Part shown: positions 1-12,914 of the stretch, piece after piece
Numbering within the stretch: position 1 is the first letter of the stretch
Layout of the letters: every line of letters starts with the position of its first letter
Made by a program: the position numbers and the translations under genes
The notes under the pieces: generated by a model
Told to the model about the DNA's origin: nothing
Seen by the model: only the letters and a program-made list of their open reading frames with translations
The model's database searches: none
Origin: Cyathus striatus
Lineage: Eukaryota; Basidiomycota; Agaricomycetes; Agaricales; Nidulariaceae
Direction: 5' to 3'
Length of the DNA: 64,000 nt
NCBI GenBank assembly: GCA_025738555.1
Contig: JAOVFP010000010.1
Location: 124,001-188,000 of the forward strand

Positions 1-255
1 CTTCACAATGCGCATGCAGGACTACCAGAGAAATGGTCTGAAAAGGATCATGGAGATTTCTATAGAACCGCTGAATTCCTTGCCTTTTCACAGCACGTGC
101 AGTACATGCTTACTGGATGCTTAGCCTATATATCTGACTACCAGGGTGAGTTTTAAAGCACCTTTGGTGAAAAAAATTCTTATTCTTCTGCAGGAAGCTG
201 TACAATTTTAACAGACCCACAGATTATGACTTCTCCTGAGTGCGCTGTTTTGTAA
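1..255 (+). CDS. 3' end of an unrecognised spliced gene (partial)
   Basis: An open frame runs from the first base (reading LHNAHAGLPEKW...) to a splice donor GTGAGT at 146. A pyrimidine-rich acceptor ends in CAG at 193. The joined frame continues for about 20 codons to a TAA at 253-255. The first exon (about 48 codons) reads like real coding sequence, with a polar and aromatic mix and no low complexity. I do not recognise the family. The 5' part lies outside the window. It could instead be the tail of a degenerate transposon protein, since the DNA to the right is repeat-rich. Confidence 0.4.
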
Positions 256-995
256 ACTTTAATCCATCCCACTATGGTCTACTAATGCTTTTATTTGGCT
301 AGGGAGTTCACTGGTACTCTATTTGGTGGAGGAAACCTCGCAGAAGGATTCAGGGCCTTTCCAAAGCAACACCCATGCAATAAATATTGCATCTGGTTCC
401 GCCTCCCTTCAATTTTCCCTACAGAGGAATAAACTGCTACTGCCCAAGGTCCACTTTCACCTAAGCCCTCTTCTTTCTTTTATTTCTTTCAAGCCTTTGA
501 CTTTGCAGAGCACCCAGTGCACTGCAATGTACCCTTTCAACTTTCTATTATTATTGCTGTAGTAGTTGTATATGCTATCTACTCAATATTCACTTAATGT
601 TAAAGGCACCTCCCTTAAATTGATAACAGGAAGCTATCTCTAGTCAGAACTTAGAAGTGCATTGAGAGCCAGCACGACCAGCTCAGGGTTAATCATCTGC
701 CAGGTTGATTAGATCCATGAAGCTTGATTAGATGTGTATGCTTTCTGCTTCCCTGGCGGCTAAAAGAGAAGCAAAAATATTTATTTCTTGTTTTCCATAT
801 TTGGGCTGTGCATAGTTTTTGGGGTCCCATACTCGGCATGTGTGCCGATGCTGATCCAATCAAAAAAAGGTAGCGTGATAGTCTGGCCTTCCATATGTAA
901 TAGTAGACCAGAAGGCTGCAGCCTAAGCTCGGTTAATCGCTACGCACTAAGACAAGCGGCCCTACCGGCTAGCCGCGAGTGCTCAACTTCACGTC
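256..995. other. no recognisable gene
   Basis: Mixed-composition DNA with only short chance open frames. I see no protein motif, splice structure or terminal repeat. Confidence 0.5.
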
Positions 996-3900
996 AGCCC
1001 TACAACTGTGGGAAAAATGGAAGCCCCCGCACGGACCATTGAATTCGAAGAGAAACCCTCCGGCTGGCGACTTGCTTGCAGAATGTGACATCGAAAATCT
1101 TTCAGCTTTCGTCCTAGCACCACCATTACTTCTCTTGACCTCAAGATGCTGGAGTATGGAGTACCACATTACTCCCGAGTCCCGACGACACGAACGAATA
1201 GCCATTGATCCGTTCGTTTTCGTGTATGTATCACAGTTGTGATCACTTCCCTAGTGGACATCCATCCAACGTTGTATCAACCAGGTGCTCCGAGTTGCAG
1301 CAACGTCAGCCCTGTGGCGCCTTCGAAGATATTTCGCGATGCAGACGCTGGTTAGCGTGTATTAGGTGAAGTGCGGCTTTGGTACAGTATCGGTACCGTC
1401 TTTGACGTACCAGTACTGGAACGCATGTACGGTCACCCCTTTATCTGTGTTTAAAAACTCCAGCCAACCTACTCACAGGTTAGACAGTTCATCCGCTACA
1501 ATGCCATACCGCTCCCAGAACTATATCCAACACTTCATATCCCCCATGTCCTTCACGTACGAAACCACCAATCAACGGGCGGTGCTCTCAACCGCGCGCG
1601 CTTCTTATTAGCACCCATTCTCATGCATAGGACCCCTTTCGTCGCCACCTTCGCCAGTCATCCACCAGCATTACGGGAACGAATGACTATCATTTCGGTC
1701 CTCCCCATCCGCACTTTGCAGCTGTCGCTACTTCTCTTGCTGGCCGTCTATGTAATGTTCGATCGGCGGCGGATTAACTAGCAACATCGGGCTGCGACGT
1801 CTTCGAAGGTGATTGGTAGATTCTGGGTAAACACGATTCAACCGTGAATTTCAAGGTTCAAGAGCGATGTGAAGCTTGGGAGCAGTCCTTTGGAGGTACT
1901 GGAACGCACGCACGTCCTTACATCATCTGTATTCTCTCACTCCAGCCAACCCACTCACAGGGTCCAATCACTACGAAAGCCGTAAAGCTCCCAGAATCGC
2001 ATCCTACACTACTCTCTACCACTTTCCCGAACGAACACATCACCCCCTCCTATGAACGGCGCATCACCGCGACACCCTAGTCCACGAGGGGGTTAGCATA
2101 GCACAGCATATCGTAAGTCTTCACTCTTCCCCTCCATAGATACGATTGTTGATACATTAAAGTGATATACTAGCGATGCAGAAGGACAAGCACAAATGTG
2201 TCGCAACATTTATTTATGATAACGCGGATAAAGCCGTTGTCTTTTACGATAGGTACTGCGCTCCCGTTCGAGTATCTAGAGGACATTATATGTTTCTTGT
2301 GTACTATCTTCAAACACGTTCATATCGTTCAGAAGCTGTACACGCTTTTGCTTTGAAATGTCCAATGGACTTGTACGTGTTCTTGGTCACGTTGCCTCGT
2401 CTAACGTGTTCCTATGTGCTACTTAAAGCTGCTCCTTATCTATGCACAGGATCGCATGTATACATACCTCCAATATAATCTTTCTTCGAAGGCTGCGAAT
2501 TCACGGTAGACACTCTCACGAATTTTATTATTATCTCTTCACCTCGATGCGATCGATAACACAAGTAATTTCGGAGTAGCGATCCACTGTCTTATCGTCA
2601 CTGGAGTACCGGCTTATTTATAGCAATAGTAATCGATGGAATCGATACAAATTTCAGGTCAGCAGACTACATATAGAGTCTATGTAGATTTATATAGCAA
2701 AGGTGAACTGTGGGAGACTATGGTCGATTTGGATGACTGGGTTCCTCTCTCCAAGTCTTCGCTCCAACAGCACTGGCAGCTCCTTCGTGAGCACCTGTAA
2801 CTGATTTTAAACGGATCATGATTATTACTTGTTAGATGTTCTGCTGTGAATAGACTGGAAGAGTTGTGACATTCCAAGATGTTCCACGCTAGAACCTAAA
2901 AGTTCAGAAACTTGCTGGGAATGGCGATGAGGAGTACCGGTAACCAGTTCATCATGTGCATTAGGGGAATTCAAATATGTCTGTTTTGTAGCGTTACTAC
3001 ATGTTGCTACGGAACAGTCGCTACAACCTTGCCGAAAAACGTGATTAGAAATTCAAACGGAGAGTTCTAACGTAAATGTTCCCTATGTTTTACTCTTTTC
3101 CACTTTGAAATTTCGTTAAAAATTTGGAGGTTGGGTAGATATTAATGTATTCAAACATTCTATCTAATAAATAATATATTTTCGTAAGGTGAAAGGAAGT
3201 GATTCTTGTAAGTACGATTCAAACATTATGAACTCCGAACTGATCGCCGCTCGTTCTTCTTGGCAACGATACAGAAATCACTGTAGCGTATCACGTATCG
3301 CCATATTTGAATTCCCCTATTGTCTCATTATTCTAGCGACACAAGGACAACCGTAGGTCATCGATTTCAGCTCCTGCACCAACATGTATATCGGTTTGAT
3401 TCCAGTCGTACCTTGAAAGGTACGACCAAGTACTGCTTCCTGCCGCGGAATAATCCTCCAGGAATCCTCCAAATTTTACGTTAAATGATTTTTACGGCTC
3501 AACTGCGGGAAAATAGAAGCTCCCGCACGGACCATTGAACTCGAACCGAATCCATCTTTGTCGATGTCTAGCAAACGCTGGAACTTCACGTCGAGAACAC
3601 TCGAGACCATGGAGTCGGTGTTCGGACCATGTAGTACGGCACATCGAATGAGTGGAACGGGCGTTTCGTTGAGGAATTCAGGTGATGCACTCCCACACAA
3701 GTAAAGAATTCCTCTCACATCCCTTTCGGTAACCACGCCAGCGGAGCTACACCGGACCCACGACGGCGTTTCCAGCTCCTAGTAATTGACCACGAAGAAG
3801 TGGGTACATGTATGTCTGCTCCCCCCTCCCAACCATGCGTTACTGGAAAGTCTCTTTTTAGGTATGGAACCCCTTCCGTCACGCACCTCCACATTACTTC

Positions 3901-4235
3901 TGACATCCAAAATGAACAGACAATCGATTCCGCCCATCATAGCTGTCACTACTTCCCTTGTACACCGTTCGTCCAACGTTCTGTCTACCGAGAACTCGCT
4001 TGCAATGTCAACCCTATGGCACCTTCATAGGCGATTCATCGACTCAGACAGCAGATTTAGATGCAAAGTATCTTCAAGCCGTTTGTCTACGCTGCAGAGA
4101 TCGTGATTAGGGAAGTGTAGCTATGTTGCAGTATCAGTATTGACTCTGAGATGCTGGATCACATGTTCGTCCGCCCCTTCATCTGTTGTCTAAATCCAGC
4201 CAACCCACTCACAGGCTTCGTTTCATGGCTCTCCC
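996..4235. repeat. degenerate non-coding repeat, about three copies
   Basis: Shared anchors mark diverged copies of one unit. GCACGGACCATTGAAYTCGA occurs at 1,029 and 3,525. CCAGCCAACCYACTCACAGG occurs at 1,460-1,479, 1,942-1,961 and 4,196-4,215. The anchors keep the same order and orientation, so the copies look like direct repeats. Short open frames inside them are not conserved between copies, so I read the unit as non-coding. Its class is unknown; it could be worn retrotransposon DNA. Confidence 0.45.
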
Positions 4236-4449
4236 ACTGTGGTAACTGTAACGCCTTCAGAACAACATCCTGCACATTATCCCCACCATCCTGCTCGTGC
4301 GTGAAGTCACCACTCCAGCCATGATTGCTTCATTAGTACCACAAGAAGATCGATTAGAGGCTAGTGTAAAGCAGCGGATTGTGTATTCAATGACAGAACT
4401 TATGCACGTCAGCGTAATTTTCTCGAGTCTCAAGAGTAGGAATTTGGCC

Positions 4450-4590
4450 ACCATCACTCTTTGTCAAGTTGTAGGCTCAAGGCGTGCAACATAGCAGGAA
4501 ACGATATACAAGATGAAGTTGAGTGTACCTGATACGCTTAGATTGTAATGGTAGTAGCAAGCGTAACACGTATTGACAAGGTACATTAGG
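4450..4590 (+). repeat. dispersed repeat, copy 1 of 3 (also 55,370-55,515 and 58,150-58,275)
   Basis: All three copies share the order TTGTAGGCTCAA, then an ATGAAGTTGAGTGT-like block, then AATGTAAT, then TAACACATTTGACAAGG. The copies at 55 and 58 kb have lost CpGs relative to this one. Sequence further upstream (GGTCAGCAGACTA near 2,657 and 57,740) suggests that the parent repeat is about 2 kb. No coding capacity was seen. Confidence 0.5.
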
Positions 4591-4785
4591 ACCCCTGAAA
4601 ATTCCCCGAAATCCCTGATGTAAAAACGGATAAAAGTTGGGAAATTTTTTGAAAATGCCTATAGAAAAAACGGATAAAAAGCACTGTCTTTGCGAAAATG
4701 CCTTGCCTGTGGTAAATTGCCGTATAAAAATTAGGATTGACAAGGTGGGCCTAGTCCTGAAGCGGATAAAAATTGGGGTCATGAC
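4590..4785. repeat. CGGATAAAA motif cluster, upstream copy
   Basis: The 9-mer CGGATAAAA occurs at about 4,635, 4,672 and 4,763, with a CCGTATAAAA variant near 4,720. A related cluster lies at 5,690-5,790. The two clusters bracket the hypothetical gene at 4,992-5,635. They may be subterminal arrays of another small element, but I found no terminal repeat or target duplication. Confidence 0.35.
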
Positions 4786-4991
4786 GAAGGATCGAATCCT
4801 GACCATAACCTCTTAATTACCCACGCTGCAACAATTACAGCGTTATTAACCACCACTCTACGAAGGTTATAAATGTGCATGTAAAGTAAGGGTAATAACG
4901 TGTTTCCAATTAAGCAAACATGAAAACGTTGATGAGGTCCATAGCAAAGCACTAATCGATATTGCTGCTCTCTGTTCACTCCTCCACAACG

Positions 4992-5635
4992 ATGTCAACC
5001 GCTGTACTCGATCTCATTGAAGATTCCCTTTTTGATCCTGATGCTTGGATTGGAAAGGGTTTCAAGTAATATTCAGACGATGTCCCATGGCAGTTTACCA
5101 CGTATCTTGAAGGCCTTGTCAAGATGCCACCAGCGCTGCTGATGGTACCTCAGCTGCAGGGTACGGATTTGTGTGGTTCAACCAAAAAGTTATGCTTGGA
5201 AAAGGTGTGTATGCTTCACTATAACTATTTCATTTACAATCTAACACTTTATATTACTTAGTCGTCACTATTTATGAAAAGTATACTGCAAAAGGTGCAA
5301 GACATACTTGGGTGTCCGACTCATCTAATATTTCAGCGGTATCAAATATCCCGATCCAAGTGTATGAGCACTTTGTTGGTGTGCAGTTCCGAGACATGCC
5401 GACTAGCAGCATGAACTACCGGGAAAAGCAGTTCGACCTCCTGCAGTCTGCAAACTTCTTGTGTGCTCTTGAGGTTATTCCGATTGCTGCAGTTGGGAGT
5501 GTTAAAATTTCGCACTCTGACTGGATTCTCTTCAAGAAACTTACTGCCAACGCTAGTACTGGGGACAAAGAAAAGCCTTTAAATTCTCTCACAAAAAAAG
5601 ATACACAGGCTAAGGATGAGAGCGAGAACTGTTAA
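4992..5635 (+). pseudogene. decayed hypothetical protein gene, two exons
   Basis: A frame starts at ATG 4,992 (MSTAVLDLIEDSLFDPDAW). It meets a TAA after FK (probably from CAA), reads on as YSDDVPWQFTTYLEGLVK, then needs a 1-2 nt frame change near 5,123. It continues as a GTSAAGYGFVWFNQKVMLGK block to a donor at 5,205 (GTGTGT). After a 57-nt intron, the second exon (5,262-5,635) gives about 120 open codons containing SSMNYREKQFDLLQSANFL and a basic, polar tail. The clean splice and the long coherent second exon argue for a former gene. The stop and frameshift argue that it is dead. No domain is recognised. Confidence 0.5.
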
Positions 5636-5689
5636 ATATATATGTACCTTTCATTACCTGCTATTCTAATCACTTTCTGTTCTCTGAAT

Positions 5690-5790
5690 ACTGTTCTGAG
5701 CGCCGCTAGGCAAAAATTTCGAAAAATCCGATTTTTTTTGACTATGCCTGTGCAAATTTCCGGATAAAAATTGCATTTTGAAGACGGGTA
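5690..5790. repeat. CGGATAAAA motif cluster, downstream copy
   Basis: This stretch contains TTTCCGGATAAAAATT and an AAAATTTCGAAAAATCCG run like those at 4,590-4,785. It sits just 3' of the hypothetical gene. Confidence 0.3.
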
Positions 5791-5867
5791 CATTCATTAC
5801 TTCAATTGTCGGTAACGTGATATACCTCAGTCTGTTAATATCATACAACCAAATATAAGATCGTAAC

Positions 5868-8800
5868 TGGATGACTTCCCGCAGGGGCTACTAGATTTTG
5901 ACGTTGCCCGGATTTTGACGTTGCCGTGGCGTTGCCAGTGAGGCAACGTCAATTCTCGCACGGCAACGTCACGCAACGCCAGGCAACGTCACAGCAACGC
6001 CAGTGCAGCAAAGTGCCCGTGAAGAGGTGGTAAGTCGGGACATTCATATGCCATACTCTCTCATACTCTTCACATATATAATTTACTTATGTCTGGAGAT
6101 CCAAATGGCAAGCCAGAATTCACATGTACATTGGGTTGTTGCGATGTGGGATTTTTCAATTAAGTGTGGGAAATACTGTTGAACAAAAAATATTGTGAAA
6201 AAAAAAATACATGGTTTTCGGGTCAATTTGGTTGTTATCATGAGATTTAGGGACACTTATAATGACATTTTAGCCCCCAAATTGCCCTCGGGGCTTCTGT
6301 TCTTTGTGTTGTATCGCATGCGAAGGTTATTTTCCCACGCTTTCTCGATGCGTGGAGACTTCAGCAACATTTATTAGACCTGTACTATAAACATATACAT
6401 CATGAATATCATAGAAAGTGATTTATGCACTATCTCTTATTAGTTATAAATTCAGATTTCTTATGCCACTAGTACCAATACTAATGAAGAGCTTAACAAT
6501 GTACTGTCATTCTATCACTTCTCTGGGTTGATTGACTTAATGACAGCGGAATGTGTTGAAAATTTAACTTATATAAGCCCCTATGTACACCATAGAAGTA
6601 CATTAAGTCACTTTGATAATGTGTTGTAGGGAACCCTGCCGGCCTATGTACAAAACTACCTAATATACATAGTCCGCTGGTCCCTGTACTTACCTTAACC
6701 AATTAAAACATACCTTAGCCACTGTACCCTGATCTCGGCACACTATCAATATTCCACACCTCGATTATTCCGAAGATCATTACAAAATTTTGATGAAGTC
6801 CGCAATATTACTAATCGATCAATCATTACTCAGCAAGCGCTAAAGTTAACGTGCTAAGTAGTATCCTAAAACCAACGCGCCCAAGTAAACGCCGTACCTT
6901 CCCAAAGTGAAAGGCACGTGACTTAGCGCTGACCAATCACAACGCCCGGCAAAGCGCTCGCATCAATATTACTTTATCCGATGCCGCCGCGCGCCCTTTA
7001 TACATATTCCTTTCCCCTTTTCTTTATTCCCCTACCTTTATCTTTATTCCTTTGCTACAAATCATTCTTACTTACTGTATTATTAATCATGGTACATATT
7101 TCTACCTAGGTAGTTCTAAAAAGTATATAAACCCCTCTCATGTAGCTACATCCCTCAGTCAATTCCAGCTTGATTCACACTCAGCACTTATCTGTTATTC
7201 ACACTAAGCTTCTAGCTGTAGAAACTTAGTGCACTTCTGTTCTCATCTGCTTAATACTCAGTACTGCCCAGCCATATTATTAGTTAAAGCTCTTGCACAG
7301 GCAAGAACCTTAGCTAACTCCGCATTTTCTACCCCAAACACTTCAAAAACACCTTCACTACTTCTCTTAAAATTCTATACAGGTCTTAATAATTCTATAA
7401 GACTTGTACCTTACTTCAACACCTCACTACAAACTCGACAACTCATTTAGAACACCAGTGACAGATTGGACACTGTCACACTCAGTACTTAACTGTACAA
7501 CCTTCAGACAAGTCTCCACCTTACAGTGTATCTACTTATTTTACTATCTAGTAAGTATTATTGAAGAGTCTCCGCATGGTCAGCAAGCGTGGGAAAACGC
7601 ATCAATGTAGTGTGATGCGTGATGGCAACGTCAGCAATGTCACGGAAACGCCATCAGGCAACATCACAGCAACGTCACAGCAACGTCAGCAACGTCAGGC
7701 AATGTCCGGCAACGCAAGCAACGTCAAGCAACGTCACGGCAACGTCAATTCTCAGATTGGCAACATCAGGCAACGTCAAAATCCTTATTTTCAGATTTCT
7801 GTAACTTGTATAAAAATGAGTAGAGTGCATGTATCTCTACCAATCTTTACTTGTTATTAGTAATAGTATATATCATAAATTTACAAAACTACCAGCCAGC
7901 TAAAATCTAAGTAATATTAGAAATGTTGTACACAAGTGACAAAATATATGTATTTCACTGTGGGATTGTAAGTATTATTTGTTATACCCTCTCCCCACCC
8001 CCCATCCAGTGGTAATATATATTATTAAAATGAAAGAACATCCATCTTGTGCAATCCTACTTATTTATTGTATTTATTACTAACTACACAGTGGGACTTG
8101 AACACAGGACCTCAGCACTAATATATGTAGCAACATCAAAAATAAATAAGCAACGTCATGCAATGTCACACGCAACGCCAGGCAATGTCAAATCCCAGAA
8201 TGGCAACGTCAGGCAATGTCACCAAAGCAATGTCAAAAACCGGGCAACGTCAAAATCTGTAGGCCCTTCCTGCAGCGTTTAGAAACCCAGATTAAATTTA
8301 TAAACATCTTAAGCGAGATTAGCTGTGATGCCGACATCCAAATCGGCTCGACCTGACAGCTGATCTTAAAACCAACCTCTTTCTAGTTCAAAATCTGTAA
8401 GAGGCCCCCCCCTCTTCCAGTTGTAAACAGCTGTTCTAAACACATTTTTCAGCTCCGATGTCAAATGGACCTGCAGGGACTGTTCATCTCAAATTTCTCA
8501 ACAGCACTCCTCTTGCTTTTCACTCCTTTCGCTATAGTGAAGGATCGTGATTCTCTAGCTTGAATGCTTATTAGTGCCGAAAGTATCCATTAAATTAATT
8601 CTCTACTTCAACAACAAGTCTGTTCATATATTGCTGAGAACACTACTGAGAGTTGACTGAGAGTACGACTAAAGTTGCTTTAAAGTTCAAATTAATGCAC
8701 CCACTTGTCAAAGAAATATATGGAATTAATATGCATAAATGTATAACTTGATTGGTGAAGTATCTTGAACATAGTGTTACAGCAGCGCTTGTAATTCACA

Positions 8801-8994
8801 CAATTGTTAGAAGGGAGCTGTGAAGATAACATATGATAAGATAAAGATCGTAATGATGCATTTTATAATTGATGTTCAAACATCTGAGAGAAAGTGCACC
8901 ATGGTTAGAAACGAAGACCCAAATTAGCCGAACGTCACTCGCTTAACATTTGGATAAATAATCTGGGTTTCTAAACGCTGCGGGAAGTCATCCA
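5868..8994. mobile_element. outer TIR element interrupted by an inner element
   Basis: The right end (8,955-8,994, read on the minus strand) begins TGGATGACTTCCCGCAG and continues CGTTTAGAAACCCAGATTA. The left end carries the same TIR, but it is split. Its first 17 bases lie at 5,868-5,884, and the rest resumes at 8,276 after the inner element. Without the insert the element is about 740 bp and non-coding. No matching direct repeats flank it (GATCGTAAC versus CTATCACTG), so its superfamily is open. Confidence 0.75.
5885..8266. mobile_element. non-autonomous TIR transposon with TGACGTTGCC motif arrays
   Basis: The left end GGGCTACTAGATTTTGACGT and the reversed right end GGGCCTACAGATTTTGACGT match over about 39 bp. 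Flanking 9-mers are TTCCCGCAG (5,876-5,884) and TTCCTGCAG (8,267-8,275), a 9-bp target duplication differing by one CpG transition. Clusters of GCAACGTCA / TGACGTTGC lie at 5,885-6,010, 7,615-7,790 and 8,115-8,266. The interior has no transposase. It does hold a promoter-like stretch with a TATA motif near 7,118 (AGTATATAAACCCC). The 9-bp duplication fits MULE-type transposition. Confidence 0.88.
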
Positions 8995-9029
8995 CTATCA
9001 CTGGCTTCCATGCTTTCAGACATTTATAA

Positions 9030-9149
9030 CTTCACGTAATCACATATTTAAGTCCTCCATTCATATATTCATCTAGATCCTAGATTCTAAATGGGACCCT
9101 CCGAGAACACATGATGAACACATGATGTTCTCATGTACAGCATCTTAAC
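9030..9149 (+). promoter_or_regulatory. orphan NLR 5' flank, detached from its gene
   Basis: This stretch (CATATATTCATCT, AAATGGGACC, GAGAACACATGAT, CAGCATCT) matches the upstream flank of NLR C at 59,030-59,110. It breaks at 9,149, where the TIR element starts. No NLR coding sequence follows. The last nine bases, CATCTTAAC, reappear next to NLR A, 7 kb away. Confidence 0.7.
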
Positions 9150-10423
9150 GGGCACATAGAAAATTCCGGGCACGCACAAAAGTGAGCGTGATTGAGCGTG
9201 CCATGCTCAAGGCCAAATTTTCACGCACAAAAGTGAGCGTGATTGAGCATGTCACGCTCAAGGTATTTATTTTAGTTCTAAATGGCCTATTTGTGAGCCA
9301 AAAAGAGTATAAATCAAATGTACATACTGGTGTTGTATGACTGTGTCTTATTGTGAATGTGAGTGAGGTTTTTAATCAAGATATGAAGTAAAATGTTGAA
9401 GAATGATATTTATATTTCACGCTCAAACATGTGCATGCACGCTCATGTTCACACTCAAGGTGTGAGCGTGGATTGAGCATGCACGCTCAACACACGCTCA
9501 AGATCTTTCTTCACGCACAGGGTCAGATTTTTCACGCACAGGGTCAGATTTTCACGCTCAGGGTCATCGTTTTCACGCTCAAGTCACTAGTTTTCACGCT
9601 CAACATTTGTGAGCGTGAACTGTGAGCGTGAAAATACAGTAATTCGACTAAGTACATGAAAATATTTTTAACATTTGTTTCAGTCTGGAAAGATGTAGTA
9701 CATATATATAGTCACATTCGTTATAGTTTGACCATGGGCATAAAAGTTTAAGTATGAATATTTTCCAATTCATGCTCACGCTCAATGTAAATTACATGCA
9801 TGAGCGTGAATAGTATAGCTTACCACGGTCATGGTTAAACTCAATTTAATTAAGATCATACTCAAACTCGAGTAAATTATGCGTTGCAGTTAATGTAATA
9901 CTCATGCAATAGTTATGGTAGATATGCGTGAGCATGAATTGTAGTACCTATCACGCTCACCTCCAACTTCATAAAATGACACTCAAAGGAGTGAGCGTGA
10001 TAGATATTACATATCACGCTCATGCTCAAACTTAATTAAATTGAGCGTGAGCGTGAATACAGATTAGTATATATATATTCACACTCACAATGGCTATATT
10101 TACTGTAGAGTGAGTTTGAATGTAAAATACATATGTATTATTCATGCTCACGCTCAATTTAATCGATTTTGAGCATGAGCGTGATAGGTATTACCATTCA
10201 TGCTCACAGACACTCAAACCGATTATTAATGTGAGTGTGGATAGTTATATTTACACATTTTTAAGACAGTACAATACAGAACTATCTCAATTTATAAGAT
10301 ATTATCTTCACGCTCATGTAGGATTTCTTCACGCTCAATATACAATACTTCACGCTCAGGGTCGCCATTATCACGCTCAACTCACGCTCACTTTTGTGCG
10401 TGCCCGGAATTTTCTTGCTGCCC
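9150..10423. mobile_element. non-autonomous TIR transposon with TGAGCGTGA arrays (copy 1)
   Basis: The left end GGGCACATAGAAAATTCCGG and the reversed right end GGGCAGCAAGAAAATTCCGG continue with GGCACGCACAAAAGTGAGCG on both sides, an inverted repeat of about 42 bp. Dozens of TGAGCGTGA / TCACGCTCA units fill the element in both orientations, often as facing pairs around AT-rich spacers. No protein gene is present. Flanking 9-mers (CATCTTAAC and GCCACGATG) do not match, which suggests a rearrangement after insertion. Confidence 0.85.
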
Positions 10424-12640
10424 GCCACGATGTGCTCAAAGGTAAACATGCAACGTATGTCGCTTCGCTACACACATTAAAGTGCAAGCTTGACGAATCC
10501 TAGTTTTAGTTACATCCTTTTTATACACACTAAGTTAACTTGTTACACTATATTTTAATTTTTAGTTATCACTATTTCCAGCTTGAATTTATTTGAACAG
10601 AATTTAATCACTGGTATACTTTTTTTGTCTTCAATATTATTCATATGATTAAATTTTGCTTCATTTTTACATTAAAAAGCTGCTATAAGGCACTCATTTT
10701 GAGTTGATTAAAGTGAAAAAATCAAACTATTGACAATGAGCAGAGAGTGCATACGAGCGCGACGCACAAGTTCAAGCGTGGCTGGCAAATCTGACGAGCG
10801 TTTTGGAGAAATCCGAGCGTGGCGGCGAAGTCTGTACGTGCCACGGTGCATGCACAGCCACTATGCATTGCCGCTCGACGTCAGTGATGTACAGTCGACT
10901 CTGTATAAATACATACCCCTCGGTGGGCATATTTTGCTATAGAATAGTACAGAGTATATATTAGCAAAAGAATGACAAATAGGGGGAGCAAGCTCCCCCA
11001 ATGATAATCACATTGCCGCTCGACGTCAGTGATGTACTTACATTGTTAGCTGAACAGCTAACTCTGAAAATGAACTCTAAAGCTCCGCGTGAAAAAAATA
11101 CCCACTTTGAGCTAGCTTTCATAAAAACATCACACATCAAATCGGTTCCGAACGTTTCTATCTGATTTGCACGGCATGTGCAGTCATGCGACGAAGCCCG
11201 TCGAAGTTCAATTAAATGATTGATTAGATCTCGGATGTAGAGTGGCCTTATGATCTTGGCTAATAATAAAGATTAAGACGAACTTATAACCTGGACGAGG
11301 GTTCACTATTGCTAGTAAGTGCAGGTACAATTTCGAATCATGGCAGCACCAATCCCTAGTATCCCATCGAATCTTTCTACAGTGTGATTTTATCTTACGG
11401 TCTTTACTGTTCAACCCTTAGACTTTCGTTTTGCTGTACTTAGAACGGCTCCGCTGGTAAGCCGTTTTGCTTTTGCATGGTTAAAAGTATTACTTACATC
11501 TCATCCCGTTCGTCAGCTCCTCGGCGCTTTGTTCAATTATGCCCTGTACGGCATACTAAGTACACAAGTGTGTAAGTAGGCCTGATCACTTAATGAAATG
11601 CATTGACAACTTCAAGCTAGTCTTTTACAGCCTCACATTTCCAAATGATCCCAAACGCAACAAAATTCTAGGCAAGTTCCCCTGTTACATGTCACCATCC
11701 TAGTTCACTAACCTTAAATCCGTTATCAGTGTATTCGGTTTACCTCTTCGAAACGCTCCAAATTTCCCTGGCCACCGCCGATATATACTATTGGCTCGCC
11801 TCAGGTTTCGGAGATGTTCCTCGACTAGACAATATCTACATCTCCGCCTTCGATACACCAATAATGTGTGGGATACTGGATCATTTCGACCGATTGTTCG
11901 GTCAGGCGTCACATGACATCTAGAAACAGAATAATTGTGACAAATGTCACGCATCCCGAGGAGCACCGAACAAAGGTTCAGTGAAACAAAAAAAGGCCAA
12001 AATTAGACACAAAAAATTGTTTTTTCGTTATTAACTGTATGTACTGCATTTCTAACGTTCCTCCTAAGCTCCTATAGAATACGTGTTTTAAAAAAATTTC
12101 CTCTTCCCCCGCCTAAGTTCTGGAGTTGTGTCAGTTAGTAATGTATCAACCACTTCAACAAGCGTGCTCTCTGCATCTGTTGCAAGTTGAAGTCCAAAAA
12201 ATGAGTCATGACCAGTGGAGTTTTCGATATGGTCCAATACCACTGTCTTTAATCTAACTTTGGATGTTATATCTCATGTTGATTGAATAAAAATGACATA
12301 CTGTACTCACCTCAAATTCTATAAACAAAGTGTTTGTTGTGTGTATTCTCTACTAGCAATATTTATATAAATCATGGGTGACCTGGCATTGACCTGACTC
12401 CACTCAGCACTGCAGTAATAGCTACTAAATAAATACTACACATTGTTACAGTATTGGTATTGGTCCTTATTGTTTGTCAATTGTAGAAATACTTACTTGG
12501 TTTTGTTCTTAGCAAGTCCCATAGTTCGCTCTTAAAGGGTATGAACAAATTTGAATGATGTCACACACTAAAATAGGCCACGAACAGAACAATGAACCGA
12601 AAATTTCGGTCACACAAAATGTCAGCGAACAATCGGTTGA
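10424..12640. other. no recognisable gene; small direct repeat and hairpin
   Basis: An exact 27-bp direct repeat lies at 10,866-10,892 and 11,011-11,037 (begins CATTGCCGCTCGACG). Between the copies is a perfect 8-bp-stem hairpin (GGGGGAGC/GCTCCCCC, 10,982-10,999). The remainder holds only short open frames without protein character. Confidence 0.5.
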
Positions 12641-12914
12641 AATGATCCAGTAGTGTCATTCGTCGTGCAGAGCTGTTTTTGCTATTGCATTTGTCTCTTG
12701 GGCGGCAAGAGATATGTGTGGTGGAGCGGTTTGATATTTCTGGTAAGTAAACCCTATGGAATCCACTGTTATTGGACGATTAGTATCAACACTTATTTTA
12801 GATATCTGCTACTCAAGCTTGTGCTGCTATTGCTGGAGGTGCCAAGGTGAGTACAAAATGGAAGGTATATTACAATGTGACCTCCTCACAGATGGCAATA
12901 CAGGGGCATATTCA

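Noticed and set aside
6600..7600. Possible LTR with TATA box inside the inner TIR element
   Set aside because: A TATA motif and TGTTGTAGGG start are present, but no CA end with a matching 5-bp duplication could be located.
7615..8266. CRISPR-like appearance of GCAACGTCA repeats
   Set aside because: Repeats are short, irregularly spaced and occur in both orientations at transposon ends in a eukaryotic genome.
11700..11966. Overlapping open frames on both strands
   Set aside because: Under 90 codons, no motif, and no splice partners.
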